DNA of 64,000 nt from Melioribacteraceae bacterium. GTDB lineage: Bacteria > Bacteroidota > Ignavibacteria > Ignavibacteriales > Melioribacteraceae. Location of the stretch: contig JAEINS010000004.1 of assembly GCA_016342755.1 (NCBI GenBank), positions 1-64,000 on the forward strand, written 5' to 3'. Numbering within the stretch: position 1 is the first letter of the stretch; each line of letters begins with the position of its first letter. A program made the translations under genes and the position numbers. The notes beneath the pieces are model-generated. The model was not told the DNA's origin. It did no database searches and worked only from the letters and a program-made list of their open reading frames with translations. Of this stretch, positions 42,672-50,710 are shown piece by piece.

Positions 42672-44858
42672 ATGAAAAAGTTATTTTTAATATATATGAT
42701 TTTAATTACGTCCATTACATTTGCCGGTGAATACTCAGTTTACGAAGCCAACTATCCGAATGTAAAGGACTATAACGTTAATATTCATGATGCTACAATT
42801 AAAGTTGTACCAAGAGGCAATTTCATTGAAATGAATCTTTATATGACAATCTCTTACGATTTTAACAGTTGGTTTTTCAAAAATTATAATGAATTAGAAT
42901 TTCTGTGGAAATTTTCGCTTCCTGAGAATGCTATAATGACTGATTATAAATTGTGGATTACAGAAGACTCAACTGTTTCAGCAACAGTAATGGATAAATG
43001 GACAGCAGAATTAATGTTCAGTGATGTAAGTACACCAATTAGGCATCCGGGCTTGTTAACTCAGTCTGAAGCAACAAGAGACGGCAAAGTAAATTATGAA
43101 CTTAAAATTTTCCCGGTTAAAAGAAGTGAAAAAAGAAAATTCAAAATACAGTATTTAGTTCCAGGAAGACCTTCTGCAAATTCTTTAAGAGCATGGCTGC
43201 CAATTACTCAGATTATTGCCGAAAAAACAATTAACAACGTTAACAAAGTAAATATTAAATACGAATACAATAGAAATTCTGCCGAACCAAGAGTTGTGGG
43301 TGCAGAAGTTCTGAACAAAGAACAGTCTATTACAGATTCAACATGGTCATTACAAATTCCTGTGTTATATGATCAATTTGTAGAGTTTGTAATTCCTTCG
43401 CCAATAGAAGATCATGCATATTTAAGTTCGTACAAATACAATGATGAAAATTACTATCACTTAGCTGTTTATCCGCCTAAAACACCAAAAATAAAGGAAG
43501 ATAGAAAAGTGTTAGTTTGTGTAGACTTAAATATTTATAACACTAAAAATTTTGATGGTGAATATTTAATTACTTACTTAAAAGAAACAATTGCGCAGGC
43601 AATGGATGAAAATGATTCTATTAATGTTATGATTGCTTATGATGATATTGTTGTAGGATCCGAAAATTGGATAAGCTGTTCAGAAGAAAATTTGGATTGG
43701 CTCTTTACTAAAGTTATGAAACGCTCTTTCCCGACATACAGTTATTTTCAGCCTTTAATGAGTAAGGCTGCTGAGTTTATAAATAAATCTTCCGGAAATC
43801 CTGAAGTTGTTGTATTCTCTAATACCGATGAAATAAATCTTGGAGTTTCAGATAAAGAAGCTTTGGCCGGTGAAATTCTTGATATGTTCACTAAAAACTC
43901 TAAACTTCATTTTGTTGATCTTGATAATGTAAATGGACTTGTATACAATTATAGTAACGGCAACGGATACTACGAAACCCAGTTACAATCGTTTTATGGC
44001 AAGATGAGTTATGAGACTGCCGGTAATTTATATTACCTTCGTTATCATGATATAAAAACTATTTTGAATGCTTTCTTCTATGAAAAGATAAGCCACTTCG
44101 AAAGTGTTGAAGTTCAGATGACTTTTCAGAACGGATATTCATTCAGCAAACATTTAATGAATCAAAACGAAGGTTATTATCCTTTAGATTTCCCAATTAT
44201 GCAGGCTGGAAAATTTATTGGAGACTTTCCGATCACGGTTAAAATTATTGGTAAAAAACAGATGGAAATTGTTGATACAACATTTATAATAACTGAATCA
44301 GATTTAAAAGAGGGAGATCAAAAAATTGCTACTTCATGGTATGGTGAAAATATTCGCGGACTTCTAGATTACTCATACGATCCTTTAACAATTAGTAGTA
44401 TTGTTGATATGAGTATAGAACAGAAAATATTAACTCCATACACAGGGTTTATTGTAATAGATAAAAGTTTAACTAATTATAATAATAAAGAAGATGAAGG
44501 AGATGATGATTCTGGAGGTGAAGATTACGACGAAGGTAATGATGGTAACACAACATCTGTTGAGGAAGATTCAACTACAACTGCCGATATAGAGTTCTCA
44601 GCATATCCAAATCCTTTTAACAGTACAGTTACTTTAAAAGTTTACATTCCAGAATTTGCAGATTATAGTTTGATAATTTATAATATTTTAGGTCAGAAAG
44701 TTAAAGAATTTGATCTTTCATCGATGCCAAAAGGAATTAACTATATTAGATGGCATGGAGATACAGATGATAATCTGAAAGTATCTTCTGGATTATATTT
44801 TGCAGTTATACACGGAAAGAATTTTACGAAATCAATTAAACTTCATTTGGTTGAGTAG
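42672..44858 (+). CDS. Exported VIT/vWA-like protein with C-terminal sorting domain (paralogue 2)
   Basis: A 728-aa paralogue of the preceding gene with the same architecture: signal peptide (ILITSITFAG), VIT-like N-terminal domain with LEFLWKFSLPENAIMTDYKLW, vWA-like core starting KVLVCVDLNIYNT (MIDAS serines again absent) and a sorting tail SAYPNPFNSTVTLKV to SSGLYFAVIHG. Unlike the first copy it has an acidic linker rich in D, E and G (about 605-640) just before the sorting domain. A GAGGA ribosome site lies 6 nt upstream. The pair is a tandem duplication, diverged enough to suggest different partners or a heteromer. Confidence 0.82.
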   Translation: MKKLFLIYMILITSITFAGEYSVYEANYPNVKDYNVNIHDATIKVVPRGNFIEMNLYMTISYDFNSWFFKNYNELEFLWKFSLPENAIMTDYKLWITEDSTVSATVMDKWTAELMFSDVSTPIRHPGLLTQSEATRDGKVNYELKIFPVKRSEKRKFKIQYLVPGRPSANSLRAWLPITQIIAEKTINNVNKVNIKYEYNRNSAEPRVVGAEVLNKEQSITDSTWSLQIPVLYDQFVEFVIPSPIEDHAYLSSYKYNDENYYHLAVYPPKTPKIKEDRKVLVCVDLNIYNTKNFDGEYLITYLKETIAQAMDENDSINVMIAYDDIVVGSENWISCSEENLDWLFTKVMKRSFPTYSYFQPLMSKAAEFINKSSGNPEVVVFSNTDEINLGVSDKEALAGEILDMFTKNSKLHFVDLDNVNGLVYNYSNGNGYYETQLQSFYGKMSYETAGNLYYLRYHDIKTILNAFFYEKISHFESVEVQMTFQNGYSFSKHLMNQNEGYYPLDFPIMQAGKFIGDFPITVKIIGKKQMEIVDTTFIITESDLKEGDQKIATSWYGENIRGLLDYSYDPLTISSIVDMSIEQKILTPYTGFIVIDKSLTNYNNKEDEGDDDSGGEDYDEGNDGNTTSVEEDSTTTADIEFSAYPNPFNSTVTLKVYIPEFADYSLIIYNILGQKVKEFDLSSMPKGINYIRWHGDTDDNLKVSSGLYFAVIHGKNFTKSIKLHLVE

Positions 44859-44870
44859 AAATAAATTTAT

Positions 44871-44903
44871 GAAGATGACATCTTTTTAAAAGATGTCATC
44901 TTC
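44871..44903. terminator. Bidirectional terminator between convergent genes
   Basis: GAAGATGACATCTTT and AAAGATGTCATCTTC (44889-44903) form a near-perfect palindrome of about 15 bp per arm with a short loop, followed by T-rich sequence on both strands. It serves the sorting-domain pair (plus strand) and the GH13 gene (minus strand). Confidence 0.82.
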
Positions 44904-44911
44904 ATCTTAAA

Positions 44912-47296
44912 TTATTTTTCTAAACTGTACATCTTCCAGCCAATACCATCAATACTAACTTTTATCGATTTATCAACTGTAACAGTATCATTGGTTTTTA
45001 TATCAACAGCTTTTGTTGAATTATAAAAGGCAGGAATATTTAATTCAAAAACTTTCTCTTTTTCATTTTTATTTAACACAACTAATATTCTTTCATTCAT
45101 ATCCGAGCGGATATAAGCAAAGATGTTTTTGTCAGCTTGTACAGTGTAGAAATCGCCTTGCCTAAGAGCGGTATGTTTTCTTCTAAGTTTTACTAACTCT
45201 TGAACATTTTTTAACATCTGATTTTCATTTTCACTTAACTGATCATCAAATCGCATCATTCTTCTGTTATCAGGATCTGATGCACCAGTCATTCCAAACT
45301 CACTTCCGTAATATATTACTGGCAATCCCGGAATCGAATTCATATAAGCCAGATATAACTCAGCTTTTTTATAGCTCGATGGTTTATCAACTTTAGGAGG
45401 ATTGTTCCAGCCTTCTTCAATCGCGCTCCATTGCGAAAGATCAAGATCGCCGTCAGCATAAGCTATATAACGGTTTTTATCGTGACTATCCATAATATTA
45501 ACCATATAATGCAGATTTCCATAATACTTAAATGTTCTCTGCATATCTTCGTCCAAAAATTTAAAAGAAGTATTCGGATCAATAAACGCCGTCTGAGCAA
45601 CATTATATAGATTGAAATTAAACTGGGAACTTAATTGTCCGTTGTTAACATACGAACTTACCATGTCGTAACTTCCAAATGTTTCACCAACCTGATAAAC
45701 ATATTTATTTTCCGGAATCGCGACTTCTTTATTTATTTTTTTAGTCAGCAATCTCCAGAACTCATTGGGAACATGTTTAACCGCGTCATGTCTAAAACCG
45801 TCGGCACCGGTTTCTTTAAGCCACCAGATTGCGTCATCTGTTAACTGCTCAAGCGCCTGTTTAGAACCAAGCAGATCAAATGATGGAAGATAAGGTTCAA
45901 ACCATGTTGTTAAACGGAACTCGTCCCAGAAGCGCAAATTTTTTCTGCCATCTTCAAGCTCAAGTTTTCCAAACCAGTCTTTATGATTTTTATAATATAT
46001 ATGTTCTTTGTGAACGTGGTTTGATACAAAATCGAGCAGTACTTTTATTTTTTTAGTGTGAGCTGTTTTTATCAATTCTTTTAATTTTGCCATATCACCA
46101 AAATTCTCTTCTATTCTATACGGATCAATTGGCCAATAACCATGATAACCCGAATACCAGCGGTGTGGCGCAGGATATTCTTGATAAGCTTTATTTGGAT
46201 TATCGTAGACAGGCGAAATCCAAATAATATTTATTCCTAAATCCTCAAAATATCCATCATTAAGTTTTTCAACAACGCCCTGAAGATCACCACCATTATA
46301 ATTAGCCTTTTGATCAACTGAATCATTTACAACAGGCTGGTTAATCGATTTATCACCATCCTTAAATCTATCAATTAATACAGAGTACATAACACCGTCA
46401 AACCATGTATCGTTGCTGTTATCTAAAGGTTTGCCATCAAACAGAATTATGTTTTTATAATTTGTTGTCTGACCGGATTTTGTAACCGCGACTCTTAAAT
46501 GTTTTTTACCGGCAAGTTGTTCTTTATTAAATGATAACGAGATCAGATTGTTATTAACTTTAATTTGATCAGCGGCTAAATTAAAATTATCCACAAGACC
46601 AATTACATTTTTGGTCTGTATTTCTGCATCTTCGGGGGTATACTTAAAATTAAGTTGTGTACTCTCACCAGTATCTTCAAAATTAAGAACATGTAAAAAT
46701 GGTGTTGAAGAAAAACGGGGTTCGGCGATTACAACCGAGTTATAATGGTCTTTGCCATTTTCAATTTTATTAGGATTAGCTTTATCTACAATTTCTTCGC
46801 CATCAACTAAAAATCTATATTGATACGAACCAGGTTCAACTGAAATTTCTTTTTCAAAAACACCATCTTTATTTTCATCGGTTAAAGGAATTTCACTTCT
46901 TCTCCAGTCATTAAATTCACCAAAAACAAAGATCTCTTTATAATTTTTTTTAGGTCTGAAAGAAAACTTTGCAATGGGTTTTATAAAACAGTTTATAGGA
47001 ATTGAATATGTTTTATCATCTTTAGAAAACTCTAAAGTTGTTCCGCCTTCAAAATTTTTATCAGCAGTAAGTTTTAATACTAGTGATTTTGAATCAAATT
47101 CGGTTTTAATATTTTTATTTTCTACAAACGTTAAATTATAATGATCTGAATAGAATAAATCTGAAATTATTATATTTTTTTCGATTCCGGCTTCCAGATT
47201 TATAATTGGCAAAATATCAATAATCTTAAATGATTGTTTTGAACAACCAATTAAAGCGACTAAAATTAACATCAATGTTAGTCTTATTTTTAACAT
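44912..47296 (-). CDS. GH13 alpha-amylase/neopullulanase-type lipoprotein
   Basis: A 794-aa surface or periplasmic lipoprotein (ALIGC lipobox, Cys18). An immunoglobulin-like region is followed by a CBM48/AMPK-type glycogen-binding segment, FVFGEFNDWRRSEIPL (about 123-138). A second N-terminal beta domain of cyclomaltodextrinase type precedes the (beta/alpha)8 barrel. The four GH13 regions are present: DFVSNH (422-427), GFRHDAVKH with nucleophile Asp504, GETF with acid/base Glu538, and SHDKNR (about 604-609). It should hydrolyse alpha-1,4 (possibly alpha-1,6) glucans. The start at 47296 has GGAG 6 nt upstream. No SusC/D genes are adjacent. Monocistronic. Confidence 0.93.
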   Translation of the reverse strand: MLKIRLTLMLILVALIGCSKQSFKIIDILPIINLEAGIEKNIIISDLFYSDHYNLTFVENKNIKTEFDSKSLVLKLTADKNFEGGTTLEFSKDDKTYSIPINCFIKPIAKFSFRPKKNYKEIFVFGEFNDWRRSEIPLTDENKDGVFEKEISVEPGSYQYRFLVDGEEIVDKANPNKIENGKDHYNSVVIAEPRFSSTPFLHVLNFEDTGESTQLNFKYTPEDAEIQTKNVIGLVDNFNLAADQIKVNNNLISLSFNKEQLAGKKHLRVAVTKSGQTTNYKNIILFDGKPLDNSNDTWFDGVMYSVLIDRFKDGDKSINQPVVNDSVDQKANYNGGDLQGVVEKLNDGYFEDLGINIIWISPVYDNPNKAYQEYPAPHRWYSGYHGYWPIDPYRIEENFGDMAKLKELIKTAHTKKIKVLLDFVSNHVHKEHIYYKNHKDWFGKLELEDGRKNLRFWDEFRLTTWFEPYLPSFDLLGSKQALEQLTDDAIWWLKETGADGFRHDAVKHVPNEFWRLLTKKINKEVAIPENKYVYQVGETFGSYDMVSSYVNNGQLSSQFNFNLYNVAQTAFIDPNTSFKFLDEDMQRTFKYYGNLHYMVNIMDSHDKNRYIAYADGDLDLSQWSAIEEGWNNPPKVDKPSSYKKAELYLAYMNSIPGLPVIYYGSEFGMTGASDPDNRRMMRFDDQLSENENQMLKNVQELVKLRRKHTALRQGDFYTVQADKNIFAYIRSDMNERILVVLNKNEKEKVFELNIPAFYNSTKAVDIKTNDTVTVDKSIKVSIDGIGWKMYSLEK

Positions 47297-47459
47297 AATA
47301 ACTCCAAATAATTTTGAACAAACTAATAAACTAAACTTTTTAACATAAATCATTCCTAAAAAAGATTTGTTTTTTCGCGCATTTAGATTAGTATTTAATA
47401 AGCAGGTAATTTTTGATAATTATTTCTTATTGATTTTGATAAGCAAATCGGAAATATCA

Positions 47460-47606
47460 ATGGTCATCCGGCTTGGAAACTATAAAAAAAATGATTGGCT
47501 GAATGAAGGAATGGAAAATTTTAAAATGACAAAAGCATTACCTAATCTCATTTTCTCTTTGATTTTCCTCGCCCTTTTTTTAAGTTTGAACTTCTTAGGG
47601 ATATAA
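47460..47606 (+). CDS. Possible small membrane peptide (48 aa)
   Basis: The 473-bp gap between the GH13 and alpha/beta hydrolase genes contains one weak candidate: an ATG at 47460 encoding a charged N-terminus (NYKKNDWLNEG) and a C-terminal hydrophobic helix (LIFSLIFLALFLSLNFLGI). An inner ATG at 47526 would give only the helix. The ribosome site is weak and no homologue is recognised. Apart from this and the inverted repeat at 47672-47699 I see nothing in the gap. Confidence 0.25.
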   Translation: MVIRLGNYKKNDWLNEGMENFKMTKALPNLIFSLIFLALFLSLNFLGI

Positions 47607-47671
47607 AATTCTACAAAAATAAATTTTTCATTTTAATATAAACTTTAGCTTTAAGTGAATTTTCAACGGTA

Positions 47672-47699
47672 TGATATCCTGTAAAATTAGAGGATATCA
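47672..47699 (+). promoter_or_regulatory. Inverted repeat upstream of the alpha/beta hydrolase gene
   Basis: TGATATCCT (47672-47680) and AGGATATCA (47691-47699) are perfect 9-bp arms with a 10-bp spacer, 71 bp upstream of the ATG. The geometry suits a dimeric repressor operator or an mRNA leader hairpin. Confidence 0.45.
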
Positions 47700-47769
47700 C
47701 GAACACTAAAAGGCTTTTTCTTGTAAGTTATCAATATTACCTTAGGAGTTCTAGTAAAGGAGAAATGCT

Positions 47770-48705
47770 ATGAAACGAGTGACAATTTTCGCAATTGTAA
47801 TGATTTTGGGATTGAGCAGTTTTGGATTTGGACAAAAAGAATTCATTAATGTGAATGGAAAGAAGATTGAAATATTCACAGCTGGATTAGAGAACAACCA
47901 GAATGAAAAACCTGTAATTGTGTTCGAAAATGGTATGGCCAGCAAATATGGTAATTGGGAAACTATAATTACTGAAGTATCGAAAACATCTACAATATTT
48001 TCTTATAATCGGCCAAGAATTGGAGAATCGGAAAATGATAGCATACCCCCAACAACAAAACATATCGTAGAAAATTTAAGGAAGATGCTTTTAGAAAAAG
48101 GTCTAAAGCCACCATATCTGTTAGTATCACATTCTTTTGGCGGAGCGTATATAAGAAGCTTTGCTTCATACTATCCGGATGAAATTGCCGGACTTATATT
48201 TGTTGATCCTATAGATTTTACAAAAAAGAAAGGGGATGGAGATCTTCCATATTTAGAAATTGGATTAACGCAACATCAAATAGATTCTATGTTTGCAAAA
48301 CCTTATGACGATTTTAAAAAAAGACTTTATGCCGAAATGCCAAATTTTTATGTTGAAGAAGTAAAAATATCCTCAAAATTAAACGCGACTGAATTTAAAG
48401 AATGCGATAGCATTCCTTTACCCGATGTTCCTGTACATTTTATAATGGCGGGTGGTTATTCGGAAGCTGGTGATGACAGAGGGGAAACAATTTTTGATAA
48501 GGAAAAGTTGTTTAGAATTAATAGCAACCTCAAGATGAAACGTTGGCTTGAACTATTATATCCGTTAAAATATGGAAAGTTCTTTTACTGCTCCAACTCT
48601 GGACATTTTGTTATGAAAGATGAACCAGCAACAGTTATTTCAAGTATCAGGCTGGCTTTGATCGACTATGATAGAATTCAAAAGGAAAAAACTATTAAGA
48701 AATAG
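47770..48705 (+). CDS. Exported alpha/beta hydrolase
   Basis: A 311-aa exported hydrolase. The signal peptide is MKRVTIFAIVMILGLSSFGFG. The alpha/beta-hydrolase fold shows an N-terminal VIVFENGMAS oxyanion segment near 55-64, the nucleophile elbow VSHSFGGAYIR (Ser in the S-H-S-F-G pentapeptide) near 119-129, LIFVDPID near 144-151 and the catalytic histidine in NSGHFVMKDEP near 278-288. The family includes haloalkane dehalogenase-like and esterase-like enzymes; the substrate is unknown. AAAGGAG lies 7 nt upstream of the ATG. It is monocistronic, with an inverted repeat upstream. Confidence 0.88.
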   Translation: MKRVTIFAIVMILGLSSFGFGQKEFINVNGKKIEIFTAGLENNQNEKPVIVFENGMASKYGNWETIITEVSKTSTIFSYNRPRIGESENDSIPPTTKHIVENLRKMLLEKGLKPPYLLVSHSFGGAYIRSFASYYPDEIAGLIFVDPIDFTKKKGDGDLPYLEIGLTQHQIDSMFAKPYDDFKKRLYAEMPNFYVEEVKISSKLNATEFKECDSIPLPDVPVHFIMAGGYSEAGDDRGETIFDKEKLFRINSNLKMKRWLELLYPLKYGKFFYCSNSGHFVMKDEPATVISSIRLALIDYDRIQKEKTIKK

Positions 48706-48717
48706 TATAATTACATA

Positions 48718-48759
48718 TAACCCACGCATCAAAACGACCGCAGTTACGGTTTGGGGTTA
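48718..48759. repeat. Imperfect palindrome before the toxin-antitoxin pair
   Basis: TAACCC (48718-48723) pairs with GGGTTA (48754-48759), and inside it ACCG (48737-48740) pairs with CGGT (48747-48750) around a CAGTTA loop. The nested, bulged arms recall integron attC-type folds, but no integrase is present and the match is only structural. Confidence 0.35.
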
Positions 48760-48883
48760 ACACAAATTGTATAGTTTAGTTTTTCGTTCGGCATTTTGTT
48801 CTAAGTAATTTGTATATGTAAAGTAGGGTCGTCGCACTTGCAGATATAGTTAGTGCAGCGGTTTAGTTGTATTAACGCAACCG

Positions 48884-48901
48884 GGTTCCCAGTATGGGAA
48901 C
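48884..48901 (+). promoter_or_regulatory. Probable operator of the higBA pair
   Basis: GTTCCC (48885-48890) and GGGAAC (48896-48901) form a perfect 6-bp palindrome with a 5-bp spacer, 36 bp upstream of the toxin start. A further GGGAACC at 48922-48928 repeats the right half-site. Antitoxins of the HigA type repress their own promoter by binding such palindromes. Confidence 0.55.
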
Positions 48902-48937
48902 TTTTGCATTGGCATTTGTTTGGGAACCACATATATT

Positions 48938-49237
48938 ATGCATGTAATTAGCAGAAAAACTTTGATAGATTTTTATACAATAAAAGATTTTAGTGATTCA
49001 AAAGGACAGCTGGAATCATGGTATTATGAAGCAAAAAATAGAGATTGGGCTTCACCAGCGGAAGTAAAAGAAAAATATAGATCAGCTAGCATCCTAAAAA
49101 ATAATCGAATTGTTTTTAATATCGCTGGTAATAAATACAGATTGGCCGTTAGAGTAAATTTTGAGTCTAAAACTATATTTATACGATTGATTGGAACACA
49201 CAAAGAGTATGACAAAATTGATGCGGAAAACATATAA
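48938..49237 (+). CDS. higB: HigB-type mRNA interferase toxin
   Basis: A 99-aa type II toxin of the HigB_toxin family (PF09907): HVISRKTLIDFY at the start, a W-rich middle (ESWYYEAKNRDWASPAEVKEKY), SASILKNNRIVFNIAGNKYRLAVRV near 47-71 and the ending FIRLIGTHKEYDKIDAENI. This is the RelE/ParE-like fold of ribosome-dependent mRNA interferases. The start at 48938 is the first ATG in frame; upstream only a TTG exists. The antitoxin gene follows after 3 bp, the toxin-first order typical of hig modules. Confidence 0.93.
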   Translation: MHVISRKTLIDFYTIKDFSDSKGQLESWYYEAKNRDWASPAEVKEKYRSASILKNNRIVFNIAGNKYRLAVRVNFESKTIFIRLIGTHKEYDKIDAENI

Positions 49238-49240
49238 GAA

Positions 49241-50269
49241 ATGAACCATTTAATTAAAAATATTAACGACTACGAAAAAGCATTAGCAAGAATAGATAGC
49301 ATTTTCGATGCTAAACCCGGGACATCAGAATATGATGAATTGGAACTACTTACAACTCTTGTAGAGCTTTATGAAGAAAAACAGTTTCCGATTGATTTTC
49401 CAGATCCATTAGAAGCAATAAAATTCCGCATGGAGCAACTCGGATTATTCCAGAAGGATATGACTCCATATTTTGGAAGCAAGAGTAAAGTTTCTGAGAT
49501 ATTAAATGGGAAACGCACTCTTACACTGGCTATGATGAGAATATTAAACAGTGAATTGGGTATTCCTGCTGAAGTTTTACTTAGAGAACCCGATGGAAAA
49601 TTCCCAACATCATATGAGAATGTGGTTTGGTCAAATTTTCCAGTTATTGAAATGGTAAATCGTGGGTGGCTTCCAAAAGTTGACAACTTAAAGGAAAAAT
49701 CAGAAGAGTTAATTAGAGGTTTTATAACTGATGCTGGTGGGTTGGAAATGATTCCTGCAAGTTACTTTCGGCAAGGCGGGAGAGGAAGATACAATCCTAA
49801 AATGGAAAAGTATTCACTTGTAGCATGGTGTTTGCAAGTCATTTCACTATCGAAAAAGCAAAAATTGAACACAAAGTTTATAAAAGGTTCAATCGACTTA
49901 AGTACTTTAAAAGAAATATCCCGATTAAGTTATTTTGAGAACGGTGCTTTGCTGGCTAAAGAATATCTTGAAAAGCAGGGTATTCATTTAATAATAGTGC
50001 CACATTTACCCAAAACCTACCTCGACGGAGCAGCTTTGTTATTGCCAGACGGGACTCCAACAATTGCTTTGACCCTGCGTTACGACAGAATTGATAACTT
50101 TTGGTTTTGCCTATTACATGAACTAGCTCATGTTTCCTTACATCTTTCAGACACAGAAAGATTTATTGTTGATGATTTTGATTTACGTATAAATGAAATT
50201 GATGATAATACAATAGAAAAAGAGGCTGATGATTTAGCAAGTGAGGGGTTAATTCCCAAACAAATTTGA
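49241..50269 (+). CDS. higA: HigA antitoxin with ImmA/IrrE-type peptidase domain, cut by an in-frame TGA
   Basis: A 342-aa product. An XRE-type HTH spans about 62-115 (LEAIKFRMEQLGLFQKDM, GSKSKVSEILNGKRTL). The C-terminal half is an ImmA/IrrE (PF06114) domain with the zinc motif HELAHVSLH near 289-297. The frame closes with IPKQI and a TGA. Directly behind it the same frame continues for 58 codons with text typical of the missing C-terminus of this family (see next entry). The usual residue at this point is Trp in a PxxIW motif, so the TGA looks like a TGG-to-TGA nonsense mutation. The HTH and protease motif are upstream of the stop, so repression and toxin binding may survive. Confidence 0.88.
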   Translation: MNHLIKNINDYEKALARIDSIFDAKPGTSEYDELELLTTLVELYEEKQFPIDFPDPLEAIKFRMEQLGLFQKDMTPYFGSKSKVSEILNGKRTLTLAMMRILNSELGIPAEVLLREPDGKFPTSYENVVWSNFPVIEMVNRGWLPKVDNLKEKSEELIRGFITDAGGLEMIPASYFRQGGRGRYNPKMEKYSLVAWCLQVISLSKKQKLNTKFIKGSIDLSTLKEISRLSYFENGALLAKEYLEKQGIHLIIVPHLPKTYLDGAALLLPDGTPTIALTLRYDRIDNFWFCLLHELAHVSLHLSDTERFIVDDFDLRINEIDDNTIEKEADDLASEGLIPKQI

Positions 50270-50446
50270 AAAAGAAATCCAGTAAAAGAAAATAGTATAC
50301 CTTCAATTTATAAATTGGCAAGCGAGTTAAAAATACACCCCGCAATAATAGCCGGTAGAATAAGATTTGAGGCTAATAATTATAGATTGCTTTCGAATCA
50401 TGTTGGCAACAAACAAATACGCAAGCACTTTTTATCATATTTCTAG
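50270..50446 (+). pseudogene. Detached C-terminal tail of the HigA-peptidase
   Basis: Same reading frame as the preceding gene, after its TGA. It reads KRNPVKENSIPSIYKLASEL, then KIHPAIIAGRIRFEANNYRLL and a final stop TAG at 50444-50446. IHPAIIAGRIRFE is a hallmark of the C-terminus of ImmA/IrrE-bearing HigA proteins. The tail has no start codon or ribosome site of its own. Confidence 0.8.
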
Positions 50447-50496
50447 CATTTTTAAATCAAGCATTAGTAAAATATTTTTTATGCCTAACCTCTTCA

Positions 50497-50519
50497 ATCC
50501 GCCAAAAGAAACGGCGGAT
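50497..50519 (+). terminator. Hairpin behind the higBA module
   Basis: ATCCGCC (50497-50503) and GGCGGAT (50513-50519) form a perfect 7-bp stem with a 9-nt loop, 50 bp beyond the end of the antitoxin frame. No strong U-tract. Confidence 0.5.
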
Positions 50520-50551
50520 AAACAAGAGAATATAGAATTTTAACGGTCGCA

Positions 50552-50694
50552 GAGGCTGTCTCAAAACTTCCAAAATTTATGATAAAGAGAAGTCAGTGAC
50601 GAAAGAATAGGTCTTTTTAGTTAAAAAACAAGATTCCTCACTTTGTTCGGAATGACAAATCGTACTTTATAAACAGAATAGTTTTTAGACATGT
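50552..50694. mobile_element. MITE, copy B, inverted relative to copy A
   Basis: Starts GAGGCTGTCTCAAAAC, the complement of the right end of the copy at 39232-39360, and matches it nearly perfectly for about 105 bp up to 50660. The far end is degraded: only a TTTTTAGACATG remnant of the other terminal repeat remains near 50682-50693, and no target duplication is visible. It lies between the higBA islet and rtcB. Confidence 0.8.
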
Positions 50695-50710
50695 GAATTT
50701 TTGCGAAAGA

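Noticed and set aside
47367-47459. Longer start of the small membrane ORF
   Set aside because: The upstream codons are AT-rich chance sequence without a ribosome site. Even the shorter version at 47460 is weak.
49241-50446. TGA read as tryptophan (recoded genetic code)
   Set aside because: TGA serves as a clean stop elsewhere, for example in the kinase gene at 25035-25037. A single nonsense change is simpler.
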